The notes below the pieces were generated by a model. It had not been told where the DNA came from. It ran no database searches and worked only from the letters and a program-made list of their open reading frames with translations. The position numbers and the translations under genes are program-made. This document shows positions 47,128 through 55,756 of a stretch of DNA of 59,364 bases, piece by piece (positions within the stretch are counted from its first letter, which is position 1; the number at the start of each line of letters is the position of its first letter). The stretch covers positions 1 to 59,364 of the forward strand of contig JAHHSN010000007.1 of NCBI GenBank assembly GCA_020025195.1, in the 5' to 3' direction. The stretch is from Angelakisella sp. (GTDB lineage Bacteria; Bacillota; Clostridia; Oscillospirales; Ruminococcaceae).

Positions 47128-47559
47128 ATGGATGAGGATACCGTAAAGCTCTTAAAGGCGTGCAATGCCGGCTGCAAGACCGCCACCCGTTCGATGGAGC
47201 AGGTGCTGCCTTATATCGACAATGAGGAGCTGGGCGCGCTTTTGGAGGACTATGATAAAAAGCATATCGCGGTGGGAGAGGAGTGCCGCCGTCTCCTTAA
47301 CGAGGAGGGGGAGGAGGACAGCGACCCCAGCGGGGCCGTGCGGGCGATGACGAGCATGGTCACCGAGATGCGGCTTCTGGTGGATGACAGCACCGAGCGC
47401 ATCGCGGAATTCCTGATGGATGGCTGTTACCGGGGCATCAAATCCGTCTCGGGCTACTGCAACCAGTACCGCGCCGCCTCCCCGGAAAGCACCCGGCTTG
47501 CGCATCGTCTCATCGAGACCGAGGAGATCTTTATGAAGGATCTCCGGCCGTATCTCTGA
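47128..47559 (+). CDS. Helical-bundle hypothetical protein (ferritin/DUF2383-like)
   Basis: The 143-residue protein is predicted all-helical, with heptad-like acidic helices (MEQVLPYIDNEELGALLEDYDKKH, MTSMVTEMRLLVDDSTERIAEFLMDG). Spaced Glu, His and Cys could bind metal, in the manner of ferritin-like or DUF2383 proteins. It follows the metallochaperone pair after a terminator. AAAGGAGGAAATCTGA precedes the ATG. Function unknown; the ferritin-like label rests on helix pattern only. Confidence 0.75.
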   Translation: MDEDTVKLLKACNAGCKTATRSMEQVLPYIDNEELGALLEDYDKKHIAVGEECRRLLNEEGEEDSDPSGAVRAMTSMVTEMRLLVDDSTERIAEFLMDGCYRGIKSVSGYCNQYRAASPESTRLAHRLIETEEIFMKDLRPYL

Positions 47560-47580
47560 TGAACGGGAGAAAAACACAAA

Positions 47581-47620
47581 AAACAGCAAAAATGACTCCC
47601 ATGGGAGTCATTTTTGCTGT
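47581..47620 (+). terminator. Terminator: perfect 40-base palindrome
   Basis: AACAGCAAAAATGACTCCCA is exactly mirrored by the next 20 bases, so the RNA forms a long stem with the loop in CCATGG; the U-run is inside its 3' arm. It would work on both strands. Confidence 0.8.
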
Positions 47621-47694
47621 TTGACCCTTTCTTTAACCGGGGAAATAAGCTATAATATTCTCAATATATCGAGGCGAGAAAGGAACCGGAAGGT

Positions 47695-48288
47695 ATGTCA
47701 CGCAGAAAGACGAGAAATACCCGCAGCAAGATCGCTTCCGCCGCATGGAAGCTTTTTTATGAGCAGGGATATGATGATACCACCATTGAGGAGATCGTCA
47801 TGGAAAGCGAGACCTCCAAGGGCTCGTTCTACCACTATTTCCCCAGCAAGGATTCCCTCCTGGATTCCCTCGCGGATCTTTTTGACGACAAATATCATGA
47901 GCTGATGGAGGAGATGGACCCCGGCATGAACAGCCTGGAGAAGCTCATCTTTCTCAATCAGGAACTGTTTGGGATGATCGAGGACAGCATTTCCCTCGAT
48001 CTTTTGGCGCGTCTTTTCTCCAGCCAGCTCCTCATGAAGGGGGAGCGGACCCTGATGGACCATAACCGCTATTATTTTAAGGTGCTGCATCAGGTCATCA
48101 GCGAGGGACAGGAGCGCGGCGAGATCGCGAGGACCATGACCGTGAGTGAAATTTCCCGCCTTTACGCGATGTGTGAGCGGGGGCTGATGTACGATTGGTG
48201 CATTTCCAGCGGCAGCTATTCCCTCAAGAATTATTCCGCTGTCATCGTCCCCATGTTTTTAAGTACACTCAAAGTGAAGGAACAGTAA
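47695..48288 (+). CDS. TetR/AcrR family transcriptional regulator
   Basis: The 197-residue protein has an N-terminal TetR helix-turn-helix: ASAAWKLFYEQGYDDTTIEEIV and SKGSFYHYFPSKDSLLDSLADLF. The rest is a helical ligand domain with several Met and Tyr, including MYDWCISSGSYSLKNY. Such repressors control neighbouring genes, here the TIM-barrel protein (12 bases on), the EEP-family protein and the galactokinase-like gene. A -10 TATAAT lies at 47652. The ligand is unknown. Confidence 0.93.
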   Translation: MSRRKTRNTRSKIASAAWKLFYEQGYDDTTIEEIVMESETSKGSFYHYFPSKDSLLDSLADLFDDKYHELMEEMDPGMNSLEKLIFLNQELFGMIEDSISLDLLARLFSSQLLMKGERTLMDHNRYYFKVLHQVISEGQERGEIARTMTVSEISRLYAMCERGLMYDWCISSGSYSLKNYSAVIVPMFLSTLKVKEQ

Positions 48289-48300
48289 GGAGAACCCACT

Positions 48301-49020
48301 ATGGCAAAGAATCAACCGGCATATATTGAAAGTCAGCTTCGCGGTCACAACAGTCTTGTTCTGCCGGGAGAGATCTGGAAGGCGAGCGGCATCGTCATCA
48401 TGGGACGCCGCATCAAGTCGCTTATTTTCACAACCGATATCGCAATCATCCGAAACTGCAACGCCGACGCGGTGCTGGCGGTTTATCCTTTTACCCCGCA
48501 GCAGCTCATTGCACAGGCGATTATCGCCGCTTCCTCCATCCCGGTGCTTTGCGGGGTGGGCGGCGGCGTGACCGACGGGATGCGTTCGGTTATTCTGGCA
48601 AAGGACGCAGAGGCGCTGGGCGCCTTTGGTGTGGTGGTCAATTCCCCCATGAAGAATTCTACCGTGGAAGTCATGAAGAAGGCCATCGACATCCCCATTG
48701 TGGCGACCGTGGTGAGCGAGAACTATGACATCGAGTCCCGTCTCGCGGCGGGAGCTTCGGTGCTCAATGTTTCCGCGGCGGAGCGAACACCGGAGGTGGT
48801 GGAATCCATCCGCAGCCGCTATCCCAGCATCCCCATCATCGCAACCGGGGGGACGTCCGGTGAAAGCATCACCCGCACCATTGAGGCAGGTGCTAACGCC
48901 ATCAGCTATACGCCGCCCTCCACCAAAACACTGTTTCGGGGCATTATGGAAGGGTATCGGGCAAGCGGAAACCCGCCGAAAGAGGAACCGGAGCCGATCT
49001 CGCTCCTTGACCTTTTATAA
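48301..49020 (+). CDS. TIM-barrel protein, annotated as hydrolase in relatives
   Basis: The 239-residue protein follows a beta/alpha-barrel rhythm: IKSLIFTTDIAIIRNCNADAVLAVYPF, IPVLCGVGGGVTDG, GAFGVVVNSPM, IPIVATVVSENYDIESRLAAGASVLNV and IIATGGTSGESITRTIEAGANAISY. The phosphate-binding-like GGTSGES and TP..STK segments suggest a phosphorylated or nucleotide substrate. Clostridial relatives are annotated merely as hydrolases. It lies in the TetR operon. A precise substrate cannot be assigned. Confidence 0.8.
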   Translation: MAKNQPAYIESQLRGHNSLVLPGEIWKASGIVIMGRRIKSLIFTTDIAIIRNCNADAVLAVYPFTPQQLIAQAIIAASSIPVLCGVGGGVTDGMRSVILAKDAEALGAFGVVVNSPMKNSTVEVMKKAIDIPIVATVVSENYDIESRLAAGASVLNVSAAERTPEVVESIRSRYPSIPIIATGGTSGESITRTIEAGANAISYTPPSTKTLFRGIMEGYRASGNPPKEEPEPISLLDLL

Positions 49021-49073
49021 TTTTCCCTTTGGGGCCGGGCTCTTAATATAACAAAACAGTCAGGAGGACACCC

Positions 49074-50150
49074 ATGAGAAAAGTACTTAAAATCGTTCTT
49101 TCGGTTGTGGCCGTTGTTTTGGTGGCCGCGCTCGGTTATGTCGCCTATGTGGTCCTGAGCTATGACCGCATCAAGGACCATGTGACGCTCGCCCCGGAGG
49201 GCGCCGCGCAGGAATCGGTCGCGAAGGTGGGGGAGACTTATCGCATCCTTACCCAGAACATCGGTTTCGGCGCCTATACCGCCGATTACACCTTCTTTAT
49301 GGACGGTGGTAAGGAGTCCCGCGCGAGAAGCCCCGAAAGCGTCCGCAGCTGTGTGGAGCAGGCGGCTTCCACCGCAAGCGAACAGGCCCCGGACTTCATC
49401 CTTTTTCAGGAGGTGGATACCGACTCAACCCGCAGCTTCCATATCAATGAGTATGACATCCTGAAAACGGCGTTTTCCGACCGCCAGACCGTTTTCGCGG
49501 AGAACTATCACTCCGCCTATCTCTTTTATCCCTTTCTGGAGCCGCATGGCGCCTCCAACAGCGGACTTGTGACGGTCAGCCGTATCGGGGTGACCTCCGC
49601 CCTTCGCCGGAGCCTCCCCATTTCCACTGGCTTTTCCAAGTTTCTGGACCTCGACCGCTGTTATTCCGTGAGCCGTATCCCCGCCGATAACGGCCGTGAG
49701 CTTCTCATCTATAACGTCCATTCCTCTGCCTACGGCGGGAGTGATGAGATCCGAGCCGCGCAGATGAATATGCTCTTTGGGGATATGAAGGCGGAGTACG
49801 AAAAGGGCAATTACTGCGTCTGTGGCGGAGATTTTAACCACGATTTTACCGGCGATTCCACCCAGAAGCTCAACGGCTTCGGGGACCTCGCCTATGGCTG
49901 GGCGCAGCCCTTCCCCGCGGAGCTTCTCCCGGAGGGCATCGTTCGCTGTGACCGTTATACCGATGACAAGATCCTGCCCACCTGCCGCAACTGCGACATC
50001 CCCTATGAGGAGGGCAACTTCACCATCATCGTGGATGGCTTTCTGGTCTCCCAAAATGTCACCGTCTCCTATCTTGAAAATATCCAGACCGGCTTTGTCT
50101 ACGCGGACCACAGCCCGGTCGTAATGGAATTCACACTGAACGAGGCATAA
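49074..50150 (+). CDS. Endonuclease/exonuclease/phosphatase (EEP) family protein, membrane-anchored
   Basis: The 358-residue protein has an N-terminal membrane anchor (VLKIVLSVVAVVLVAALGYVAYVVL), so the catalytic part is outside the cytoplasm. The EEP fold shows ILTQNIGFGAY, DFILFQEVDTDS with the metal-binding Glu, LLIYNVHSSAYGG, CVCGGDFNHDFTGDS with the Asp-X-Asn catalytic pair, and YADHSPVVMEF with the final His. Substrates of this family include nucleic acids, inositol phosphates and sphingomyelin; none is evident here. It is in the TetR operon, 22 bases before the galactokinase-like gene. Confidence 0.9.
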   Translation: MRKVLKIVLSVVAVVLVAALGYVAYVVLSYDRIKDHVTLAPEGAAQESVAKVGETYRILTQNIGFGAYTADYTFFMDGGKESRARSPESVRSCVEQAASTASEQAPDFILFQEVDTDSTRSFHINEYDILKTAFSDRQTVFAENYHSAYLFYPFLEPHGASNSGLVTVSRIGVTSALRRSLPISTGFSKFLDLDRCYSVSRIPADNGRELLIYNVHSSAYGGSDEIRAAQMNMLFGDMKAEYEKGNYCVCGGDFNHDFTGDSTQKLNGFGDLAYGWAQPFPAELLPEGIVRCDRYTDDKILPTCRNCDIPYEEGNFTIIVDGFLVSQNVTVSYLENIQTGFVYADHSPVVMEFTLNEA

Positions 50151-50172
50151 AAGGGAAACGGGAGGACGGCAT

Positions 50173-51456
50173 ATGGCAGCGACAAAGGAATGGCTTAACC
50201 AACTGGCGGCGGACGCCCTCGATGAACCTCTTTCCCGGCTTTACGGGGAGGAGGTGCTTCCTATGGCCAAGGAGCGCCTTCGGCGGACAATCTGTCAATT
50301 CACCGAGGTCTACGGCGAGCGGGAAGAACTGCGTGTTTTCAGCGCGCCCGGCAGGACGGAGCTCTGCGGCAACCATATTGACCACCAGCACGGGCGGGGG
50401 CTTGCCGCGACGGTGACCCTCGATAAGCTGGCGGTCGCCGCGCCGAACCGGGAGAACCGGGTCTCCATCTGGTCGCCCAGCCATCCCATCCGAAACCTTG
50501 ATTGCCGGGACCTCTCCCACCACGAAGCGGAGTGGGGGCACAGTCCCTCCCTCATCCGGGGGATTTATGCCGCATTTCTTCGGGCGGGCCGTGCGGTCGG
50601 CGGCTTTGATGCCGTGACCGATTCTGTGGTGCCGGCAGGCTCCGGGCTTTCCTCCTCCGCCTCCATCGAAATTCTGCTCGGCGCTCTGCTTTCCGGGCTT
50701 TACGGCGGGGAACTGCTCCCGCCCCTCAAGCTCGCGGAGATCGGTCAGTACGCCGAAAACTGTTATTACGGGAAGCCCTCGGGGCTTCTGGATCAGCTTT
50801 CCTGTGCGCTGGGCGGCGTGCAGCTGGTGGACCTTAAGAACCCCGCCGCTCCCGCGATCGAATCTTCTCCTGCTCCCTTTCCCGAGTGGAAGATGGCGCT
50901 CTATGTGGTCTACGCCGGGAAAAGCCACTCCGACCTCAAGGAGGACTTTGCCGCCATTCCCAATGAGATGCGCCGGGTGGCGAACGCCTTCGGCAAGGAA
51001 TACCTGCGGGACGTCGAGGAGGAGGAGTTCTATGCCTCCATCGGCGCCCTCCGGGGGAGACTCCCCGACCGTGCCATTTTAAGGGCCATGCACTTCTTTG
51101 AAGAGAACCGCCGTGTTCTCACGATGGCAAAGGCACTCCGGGAAAAGGACAAGACCGCCTACTGCCGGGAGATGATCGCCTCGGGGCAATCCTCCTTCTG
51201 CCGTCTCCAGAATATATTCCCGCTTTCCGAGCCGGAGGAGCGCAGCATCGCGCTGGCGCTTGCCCTCTCGGAGCAGGTCCTGGCGGGCGCGGGCGGCTGG
51301 CGGGTGCATGGCGGCGGCTTTTCCGGTACCATTCAGGCGCTGGTACCGTATGCCCTTGAAAAAGACTTCCTCCGTGTGCTGGAGGGTGTCTTTGGCACCG
51401 GCTCCTGCTACCGGCTCAGGATTCGTCCCGTCGGCGGGGCAGAGATCACTGCTTAA
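50173..51456 (+). CDS. Galactokinase-family GHMP kinase
   Basis: The 427-residue GHMP kinase has three family motifs. Motif 1 is FSAPGRTELCGNHIDHQHG; in true galactokinase it reads PGRVNLIGEHTDY, so the sugar-contacting residues differ. Motif 2 is VPAGSGLSSSASIEILLGAL, the ATP loop. Motif 3 is GGWRVHGGGFSGTIQALVP. The gene lies with a TIM-barrel and an EEP-family gene rather than with galT or galE. It may phosphorylate a different sugar. ATG follows AACGGGAGGACGGCAT. It is the last gene of the TetR operon. Confidence 0.85.
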   Translation: MAATKEWLNQLAADALDEPLSRLYGEEVLPMAKERLRRTICQFTEVYGEREELRVFSAPGRTELCGNHIDHQHGRGLAATVTLDKLAVAAPNRENRVSIWSPSHPIRNLDCRDLSHHEAEWGHSPSLIRGIYAAFLRAGRAVGGFDAVTDSVVPAGSGLSSSASIEILLGALLSGLYGGELLPPLKLAEIGQYAENCYYGKPSGLLDQLSCALGGVQLVDLKNPAAPAIESSPAPFPEWKMALYVVYAGKSHSDLKEDFAAIPNEMRRVANAFGKEYLRDVEEEEFYASIGALRGRLPDRAILRAMHFFEENRRVLTMAKALREKDKTAYCREMIASGQSSFCRLQNIFPLSEPEERSIALALALSEQVLAGAGGWRVHGGGFSGTIQALVPYALEKDFLRVLEGVFGTGSCYRLRIRPVGGAEITA

Positions 51457-51558
51457 GGAAAAATAAAATCCGCCTGCCTTTTTCGGTGGGCGGCCATAAA
51501 ACAGTAATCCGAAAAAATTACTATATGTGGCATCTGTCAGACAGTGTTGGCTAAAAAG

Positions 51559-51604
51559 AAACAGGCACCACCAAGGTGAAAATCTTGGCGGTGCCTGTTT
51601 TTCT
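51559..51604 (+). terminator. Terminator after the TetR operon
   Basis: AAACAGGCACC-A-CCAAG pairs with CTTGG-C-GGTGCCTGTTT, followed by TTCTT. It marks the boundary of chromosomal genes and accessory DNA. Confidence 0.8.
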
Positions 51605-51685
51605 TGTAATCGACAAACTTCCGTTTGCGTAAGTCATCCGTTACAATATGGGTACAAACCATCAGACAGAAAGGATGGCATCATA

Positions 51686-52036
51686 ATGAATAATGAACTG
51701 ACCTATCACGCCTGCGGAGACTACTTGATTCCGGACATTCAGCTCTCCTATAATACCCCTGTCACTCTGGGTAAATATGGCCGCTTACGGCGGCAATTTT
51801 TGCAGGAAAACGCCCCGATATTGTACAGCGATCTGGTGTTGACCGAGCAACTTTTCCCGCACCTGTATGAAATTAATGAGACTGCACACCAACAGATAGA
51901 GCTGATTCAGAAGCGGCTTCTTGAGAACAATCCGGCTCCCAATAAGGCAAACAATCAGATGGCTTGGGTGCAGCACATGAACACAATCAGGGTGCAGGCA
52001 GAGGAAATCATCTTTGCTGAATTGATCTACGCATAA
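51686..52036 (+). CDS. tnpV: TnpV family transposon-encoded protein
   Basis: The 116-residue protein matches TnpV of mobilisable clostridial transposons (Tn4451-type): LTYHACGDYLIPDIQL, LGKYGRLRRQFLQE, PHLYEINETAHQQIELIQKRL and the MAWVQHMNTIRVQAEEIIFAELIYA-like end. Its role in transposition is not established. It marks the left side of the mobile-element region. The start ATG 51686 follows AGAAAGGATGGC; the frame extends upstream to 51527 without support. A+T content rises from here on. Confidence 0.88.
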   Translation: MNNELTYHACGDYLIPDIQLSYNTPVTLGKYGRLRRQFLQENAPILYSDLVLTEQLFPHLYEINETAHQQIELIQKRLLENNPAPNKANNQMAWVQHMNTIRVQAEEIIFAELIYA

Positions 52037-52083
52037 AACAGACCGGGCTTACTATTGGCGGTGAGCTCGGTTTTTCTGTGGAA

Positions 52084-52250
52084 TGACGGTTCCAGAATCG
52101 CCGAATATACGATTCTGGAACCGTCAAAAATACGATTCAAGAAGCGTCAAAAACACGATGTAATAATACTGATAATAATGAGACTGATATGAGTAATACT
52201 GATCCTTTCCTTCCGAATGGATACTCTGAAAGATAAGAAAAGCATAAAGG
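52084..52250 (+). pseudogene. Relic of a replication-initiator-like gene with tandem repeats
   Basis: One frame reads CNNTDNNETDMSNTDPFLPNG and then stops, a pattern seen in the N-terminal region of replication-initiator (RepA/DUF6017-like) proteins of clostridial conjugative elements. The upstream part has a 17-base perfect inverted repeat (52084-52100 with 52110-52126) and two tandem 23-base repeats starting ACGATTC and ending CGTCAAAAA (52109-52154). No start or remaining domain is present. The identification is weak. Confidence 0.45.
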
Positions 52251-52263
52251 ATAGAAGTACAAT

Positions 52264-52316
52264 AAAAACGCCACAGTCAACCCCAAAAAATCAGGGTATG
52301 ACCGTGGCGCTTTTCT
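52264..52316 (-). terminator. Terminator of the two-component/ABC operon (bidirectional)
   Basis: ACGCCACAGTCA pairs with TGACCGTGGCGC (one mismatch) across a loop; on the minus strand it ends in GTTTTTATT, on the plus strand in TTTTCTTTTT. Confidence 0.85.
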
Positions 52317-52350
52317 TTTTATCTTCCCAATTAATTATAATAAACTGCTC

Positions 52351-55017
52351 CTATCCTTCGCTCTCCCGCAGCCGCTCCACAATGGTCTGCCTGGACACAC
52401 TGCGATACACCAGCAGAGGAACCAAACAGCCAACGAGGGCGAAAATAGGAGCTATAACAAGGATTGGTACAAATGTGGGCCGATAGGTAAAGAACCAGAA
52501 CATTTTTTCAAGGACGTAAGCAGCCAGCGGCCCAACGATGAGAGAGAATACAAGCGCCAGAAGCACAGAGCCCAGCGCGTACAGCAGGCCCTCGGTGACC
52601 AGCATGGATTTCAGCTGCCTGCCGGTCATGCCGATGGACTGCAGCATCGCCAGTTCCCGCTTTCGGGTAAGAATGCCGGTCAGAATGGCGTTGACAAAGT
52701 TCAGAATGCCCACCAGTCCCACGATGAAGCTGAGCAGACCGCCGACCAGCAGGAACATGGAACGGAAGCTTTCAAACTCCTCCACATAGGTCTTCTTGCT
52801 CTCGTAGCCATACCGGGGATTTTGATTTTCCGTATAATCATGCATGAACGTTTCCATGGATTCTTCCGATCCATCCTTCACATCAAACGCATAGAGCATC
52901 ACATCAGATTTACCGGTGATTTCCTGGAAGGTTTCAGCGTTCAGAACAAAGTCATCGGATCCGTAGTATCGGTAAGAAAGGCTGGTTGGAACCAGCACCA
53001 GCGCTTCTACCGTAAAGTTTTCATCGCGGTAGACGGAAGGACGTGCCATATGGGGCTGATCTCCGGTCATCTCCGGGTCTTCATAGATTTCGCCTGTCTC
53101 CGGATTGAAATATTCCCACTGCTCCGGGACGCGAATCGTCACCTTGTCCCCCACCTTTGCCCAGTGAGTGTCCGGGATTGGTTTTCCGTAGTCATCCTCT
53201 GCATAGACTGCCGCCACTGCCCGGCTGCCTGGTTCATAGATCTTGGAAAGATCTCCTTCCAGCACCGTGAGGGCATCCAGGATAAAGGGCTCCATGCCAT
53301 AGGTCCGAACCTGATTCAGCACCCGCCCGTCCGGTGTGTGCTCTGTGTGCAGCAGGTTGTAGTTCACAATTTCCTCGGGGTTTCCCCATTTGAGCATCTG
53401 GTTCCGCACCCATTCTTCTGGGGCAAACTGTTGAAGAGCCTCCACCTGACCGTAGATGCGGCCGCTATCGGTGACACTGCCCCGGGCAGTCACCTGACCA
53501 ATTACGTCTTCCGGGACAGCCGCATTGATGGTCCAGTTATAGATGTTGTTGTTGAAATAGCCGCCATCCGCTAGGACAAAATCACAACTGGATTTATCCC
53601 GCAGATATTTCTCCATGTCAAAGCCATTGGTAAAGAGAGCTGTCATTTGCAGCAGCACCACAGCCAGGGTCAAGCTGAGAATGGTCATAAAGGTCTTTCC
53701 TTTGTTTCGGCCTAAGTTCGCCAAAGCCATACTCCATACAGAAGTTTTACCGCTTCCTTTTTTCTGTTTCCGTTTTGAATCACTGCCCTCGGTGTAGCGG
53801 ACGGCTTCCACCGGGGAAACTCTGGCTGCCAAGCGACCGGGGCGGGCGCAGGAAAGCAGAACCGTCAGCAAAGCAAACAGCGCAGCGCCCACAAAAATAG
53901 CCGGAGACGCAGAGACGGTATCCATGACTACGCCATTTAGACGGCTCAAGATGGCTGGACTGAGTTTTGCTCCAATCAACCAGCCAGAGAGACAGCCAAC
54001 AGGGATTCCCAACAGCGAGAGAAGGAGAGCCTGCCGCCGCAGGATGGACTTGATCTGTTTTCCAGTGGTGCCAATGGTTTTCAGCAACCCGTAAAAGCGA
54101 ATATCGCCCACCACAGAAATCTGGAACACATTATAGATAATGAGATACCCGGTAAAAATGATAAGCAGAAGCAGAAGAATGACTGTGATGACGGCCATTG
54201 GATCGGCATTCTGGGAAAACTGCGCACCGGTGTAGCCCCAGTTCACACCAATGTTGATGTAATTGGGCTGCGCGGATATTTCTGACTGGTAGCCATGATT
54301 TTCTAAGATCGTATTCAGATTATCCGCAATGTGATGGGAGCTTTTGAACATTACATCCAGATTCCAGTTGCCTGTCAGCTTATCCGATGCGGGCAGAACA
54401 ATGTCGAGATCATCAAGCACAGAATTTACCCGGTTTTCTGGGATTAGCACCATGTTTGCAACTACAATCGGGTCTTTCTCCCACCAACCACAGAGAGTAA
54501 AGGTCTGCTCCGTAGGCTTACCGCATACATCCACCTGAACAGTAAACTCTGCACCAAGTTTCGGCTCCACGCCCAAAAGCCGCAGTACTTCCAAATCTGT
54601 TGCCGCTTCACGAGTGCCTTCTTGCGGAAGTCTTCCCACAATGGGATCGAGATACATCCAGTGGGCATCATTGGAATCAGCCCAGCGCACCTCTACATGA
54701 TTTTTCCGCAGCTCGTCATTCTGGGCAAATCCGAGAACACGGCTCACGCCCCATTCCTCAATCAAAGGGTCATCACGCAATTTCAAATACTGTTCTTCCG
54801 TCAAGAACTTAAAGGCACCATGGGCGTAGCCTCCCGCCTGTCGGAAGTTGGACTGCTGAAAGGCTTCGTTCATGGAAAGTCCTACCGTGAACAGGGCGGT
54901 GAACAGGAGCGTGGTCAGAGCAATGGCCAGAATAGCGATCCAATTTCGGATTTTTGCTGCCTTGAAGCTTTTGCGTGAAAGCTCGCGAATACAGGGCTTG
55001 TTGGAAACTTTGAGCAT
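52351..55017 (-). CDS. FtsX-like ABC transporter permease (MacB/BceB type)
   Basis: The 888-residue permease has an N-terminal helix (AILAIALTTLLFTALFTVGL), a first external domain, three helices at ~280-400 (VITVILLLLLIIFTGYLIIYN; LLSLLGIPVGCLSGWLIG; AIFVGAALFALLTVLLS), a second external domain of ~260 residues, and three C-terminal helices (MFLLVGGLLSFIVGLVGIL). Such FtsX permeases with a cognate two-component system usually handle antimicrobial peptides or signals. Here the sensor, regulator and ATPase lie upstream in the same direction. The stop-to-start gap with the ATPase is four bases. Confidence 0.92.
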   Translation of the reverse strand: MLKVSNKPCIRELSRKSFKAAKIRNWIAILAIALTTLLFTALFTVGLSMNEAFQQSNFRQAGGYAHGAFKFLTEEQYLKLRDDPLIEEWGVSRVLGFAQNDELRKNHVEVRWADSNDAHWMYLDPIVGRLPQEGTREAATDLEVLRLLGVEPKLGAEFTVQVDVCGKPTEQTFTLCGWWEKDPIVVANMVLIPENRVNSVLDDLDIVLPASDKLTGNWNLDVMFKSSHHIADNLNTILENHGYQSEISAQPNYINIGVNWGYTGAQFSQNADPMAVITVILLLLLIIFTGYLIIYNVFQISVVGDIRFYGLLKTIGTTGKQIKSILRRQALLLSLLGIPVGCLSGWLIGAKLSPAILSRLNGVVMDTVSASPAIFVGAALFALLTVLLSCARPGRLAARVSPVEAVRYTEGSDSKRKQKKGSGKTSVWSMALANLGRNKGKTFMTILSLTLAVVLLQMTALFTNGFDMEKYLRDKSSCDFVLADGGYFNNNIYNWTINAAVPEDVIGQVTARGSVTDSGRIYGQVEALQQFAPEEWVRNQMLKWGNPEEIVNYNLLHTEHTPDGRVLNQVRTYGMEPFILDALTVLEGDLSKIYEPGSRAVAAVYAEDDYGKPIPDTHWAKVGDKVTIRVPEQWEYFNPETGEIYEDPEMTGDQPHMARPSVYRDENFTVEALVLVPTSLSYRYYGSDDFVLNAETFQEITGKSDVMLYAFDVKDGSEESMETFMHDYTENQNPRYGYESKKTYVEEFESFRSMFLLVGGLLSFIVGLVGILNFVNAILTGILTRKRELAMLQSIGMTGRQLKSMLVTEGLLYALGSVLLALVFSLIVGPLAAYVLEKMFWFFTYRPTFVPILVIAPIFALVGCLVPLLVYRSVSRQTIVERLRESEG

Positions 55018-55021
55018 TTCC

Positions 55022-55693
55022 TCACCCCCTTGTCACAATATGACCATCCTCAATCCGGATGATGCGATCAGCAAGCTGGGCAATTTCTTCGTTGTGGGTA
55101 ATCATCACAATGGTCTGGGAAAACCGCTCGCTTGTCACCTTCAGAAGACTCAGCACATCCTGGCTGGTTTTGCTGTCCAGGTTGCCGGTGGGTTCATCAG
55201 CCAGAATGATGGCCGGTTTGGCAGCCAAAGCACGGGCAATGGCCACCCGCTGCTGCTGACCTCCGGAAAGGTTGTTGGGCAGGCTTTGGAGCTTCTTCTG
55301 GAGGCCCAGCACTTCGATGATCTCGCCGACATAGGCTTCGTCCACCTGCTTTCCATCCAGACGAATGGGCAGCACAATATTTTCCAGGACATTGAGTACT
55401 GGCACCAGATTGTAGTTCTGGAACACAAAGCCGATCTTACGACGGCGGAAGATGGTCAGGTCCTCGTCCTTCAGGCTACCCAGGCTCCGCCCGTCTACGG
55501 TAACGGTGCCTTCTGTGGGCCGATCCAGACCGCCCAGCATATGAAGCAGCGTGGATTTACCGGAGCCGGAGGTGCCCACAATAGCGACAAACTCGCCCTT
55601 CTCCACGGCCAAATCGACACCATCCAGAGCATGGACAGCTGTCTCTCCGCTGCCGTAAATCTTTTTCAGGTTCTGCACCTGTAAAATACTCAT
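55022..55693 (-). CDS. ABC transporter ATPase (MacB/LolD type)
   Basis: The 223-residue ATPase has VAIVGTSGSGKSTLLHMLGGLD for Walker A, Q-loop GFVFQNYNLVPVLNV, signature NLSGGQQQRVAIARAL, Walker B IILADEPTGNLD and the switch MITHNEE. The LLHMLGGLDRPT and the ADEPTGNLD forms are those of the MacB/LolD group that works with FtsX-like permeases. It is followed four bases later by such a permease. A long hairpin leader precedes it, suggesting its own promoter controlled by the two-component system. Confidence 0.94.
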   Translation of the reverse strand: MSILQVQNLKKIYGSGETAVHALDGVDLAVEKGEFVAIVGTSGSGKSTLLHMLGGLDRPTEGTVTVDGRSLGSLKDEDLTIFRRRKIGFVFQNYNLVPVLNVLENIVLPIRLDGKQVDEAYVGEIIEVLGLQKKLQSLPNNLSGGQQQRVAIARALAAKPAIILADEPTGNLDSKTSQDVLSLLKVTSERFSQTIVMITHNEEIAQLADRIIRIEDGHIVTRG

Positions 55694-55713
55694 ATCGTTT
55701 CCTCCTATGAAAA

Positions 55714-55756
55714 GATCTCAAGGCAGGGAGCTCTTGTCCTCCCCACACTTGAGATC
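55714..55756 (-). promoter_or_regulatory. Leader hairpin and -10 box before the ABC genes
   Basis: GATCTCAAG and CTTGAGATC form a perfect nine-base stem with an inner GGGAG/CTCCC stem, right before the AGGAGG ribosome site. On the minus strand TATTATGAT just upstream is a -10 box without a good -35, fitting activation by the response regulator. Confidence 0.55.

Noticed and set aside
52109..52154. Possible CRISPR array
   Set aside because: Only two full direct repeats are present, without spacers of constant size and without cas genes; they fit better as iteron-like tandem repeats.
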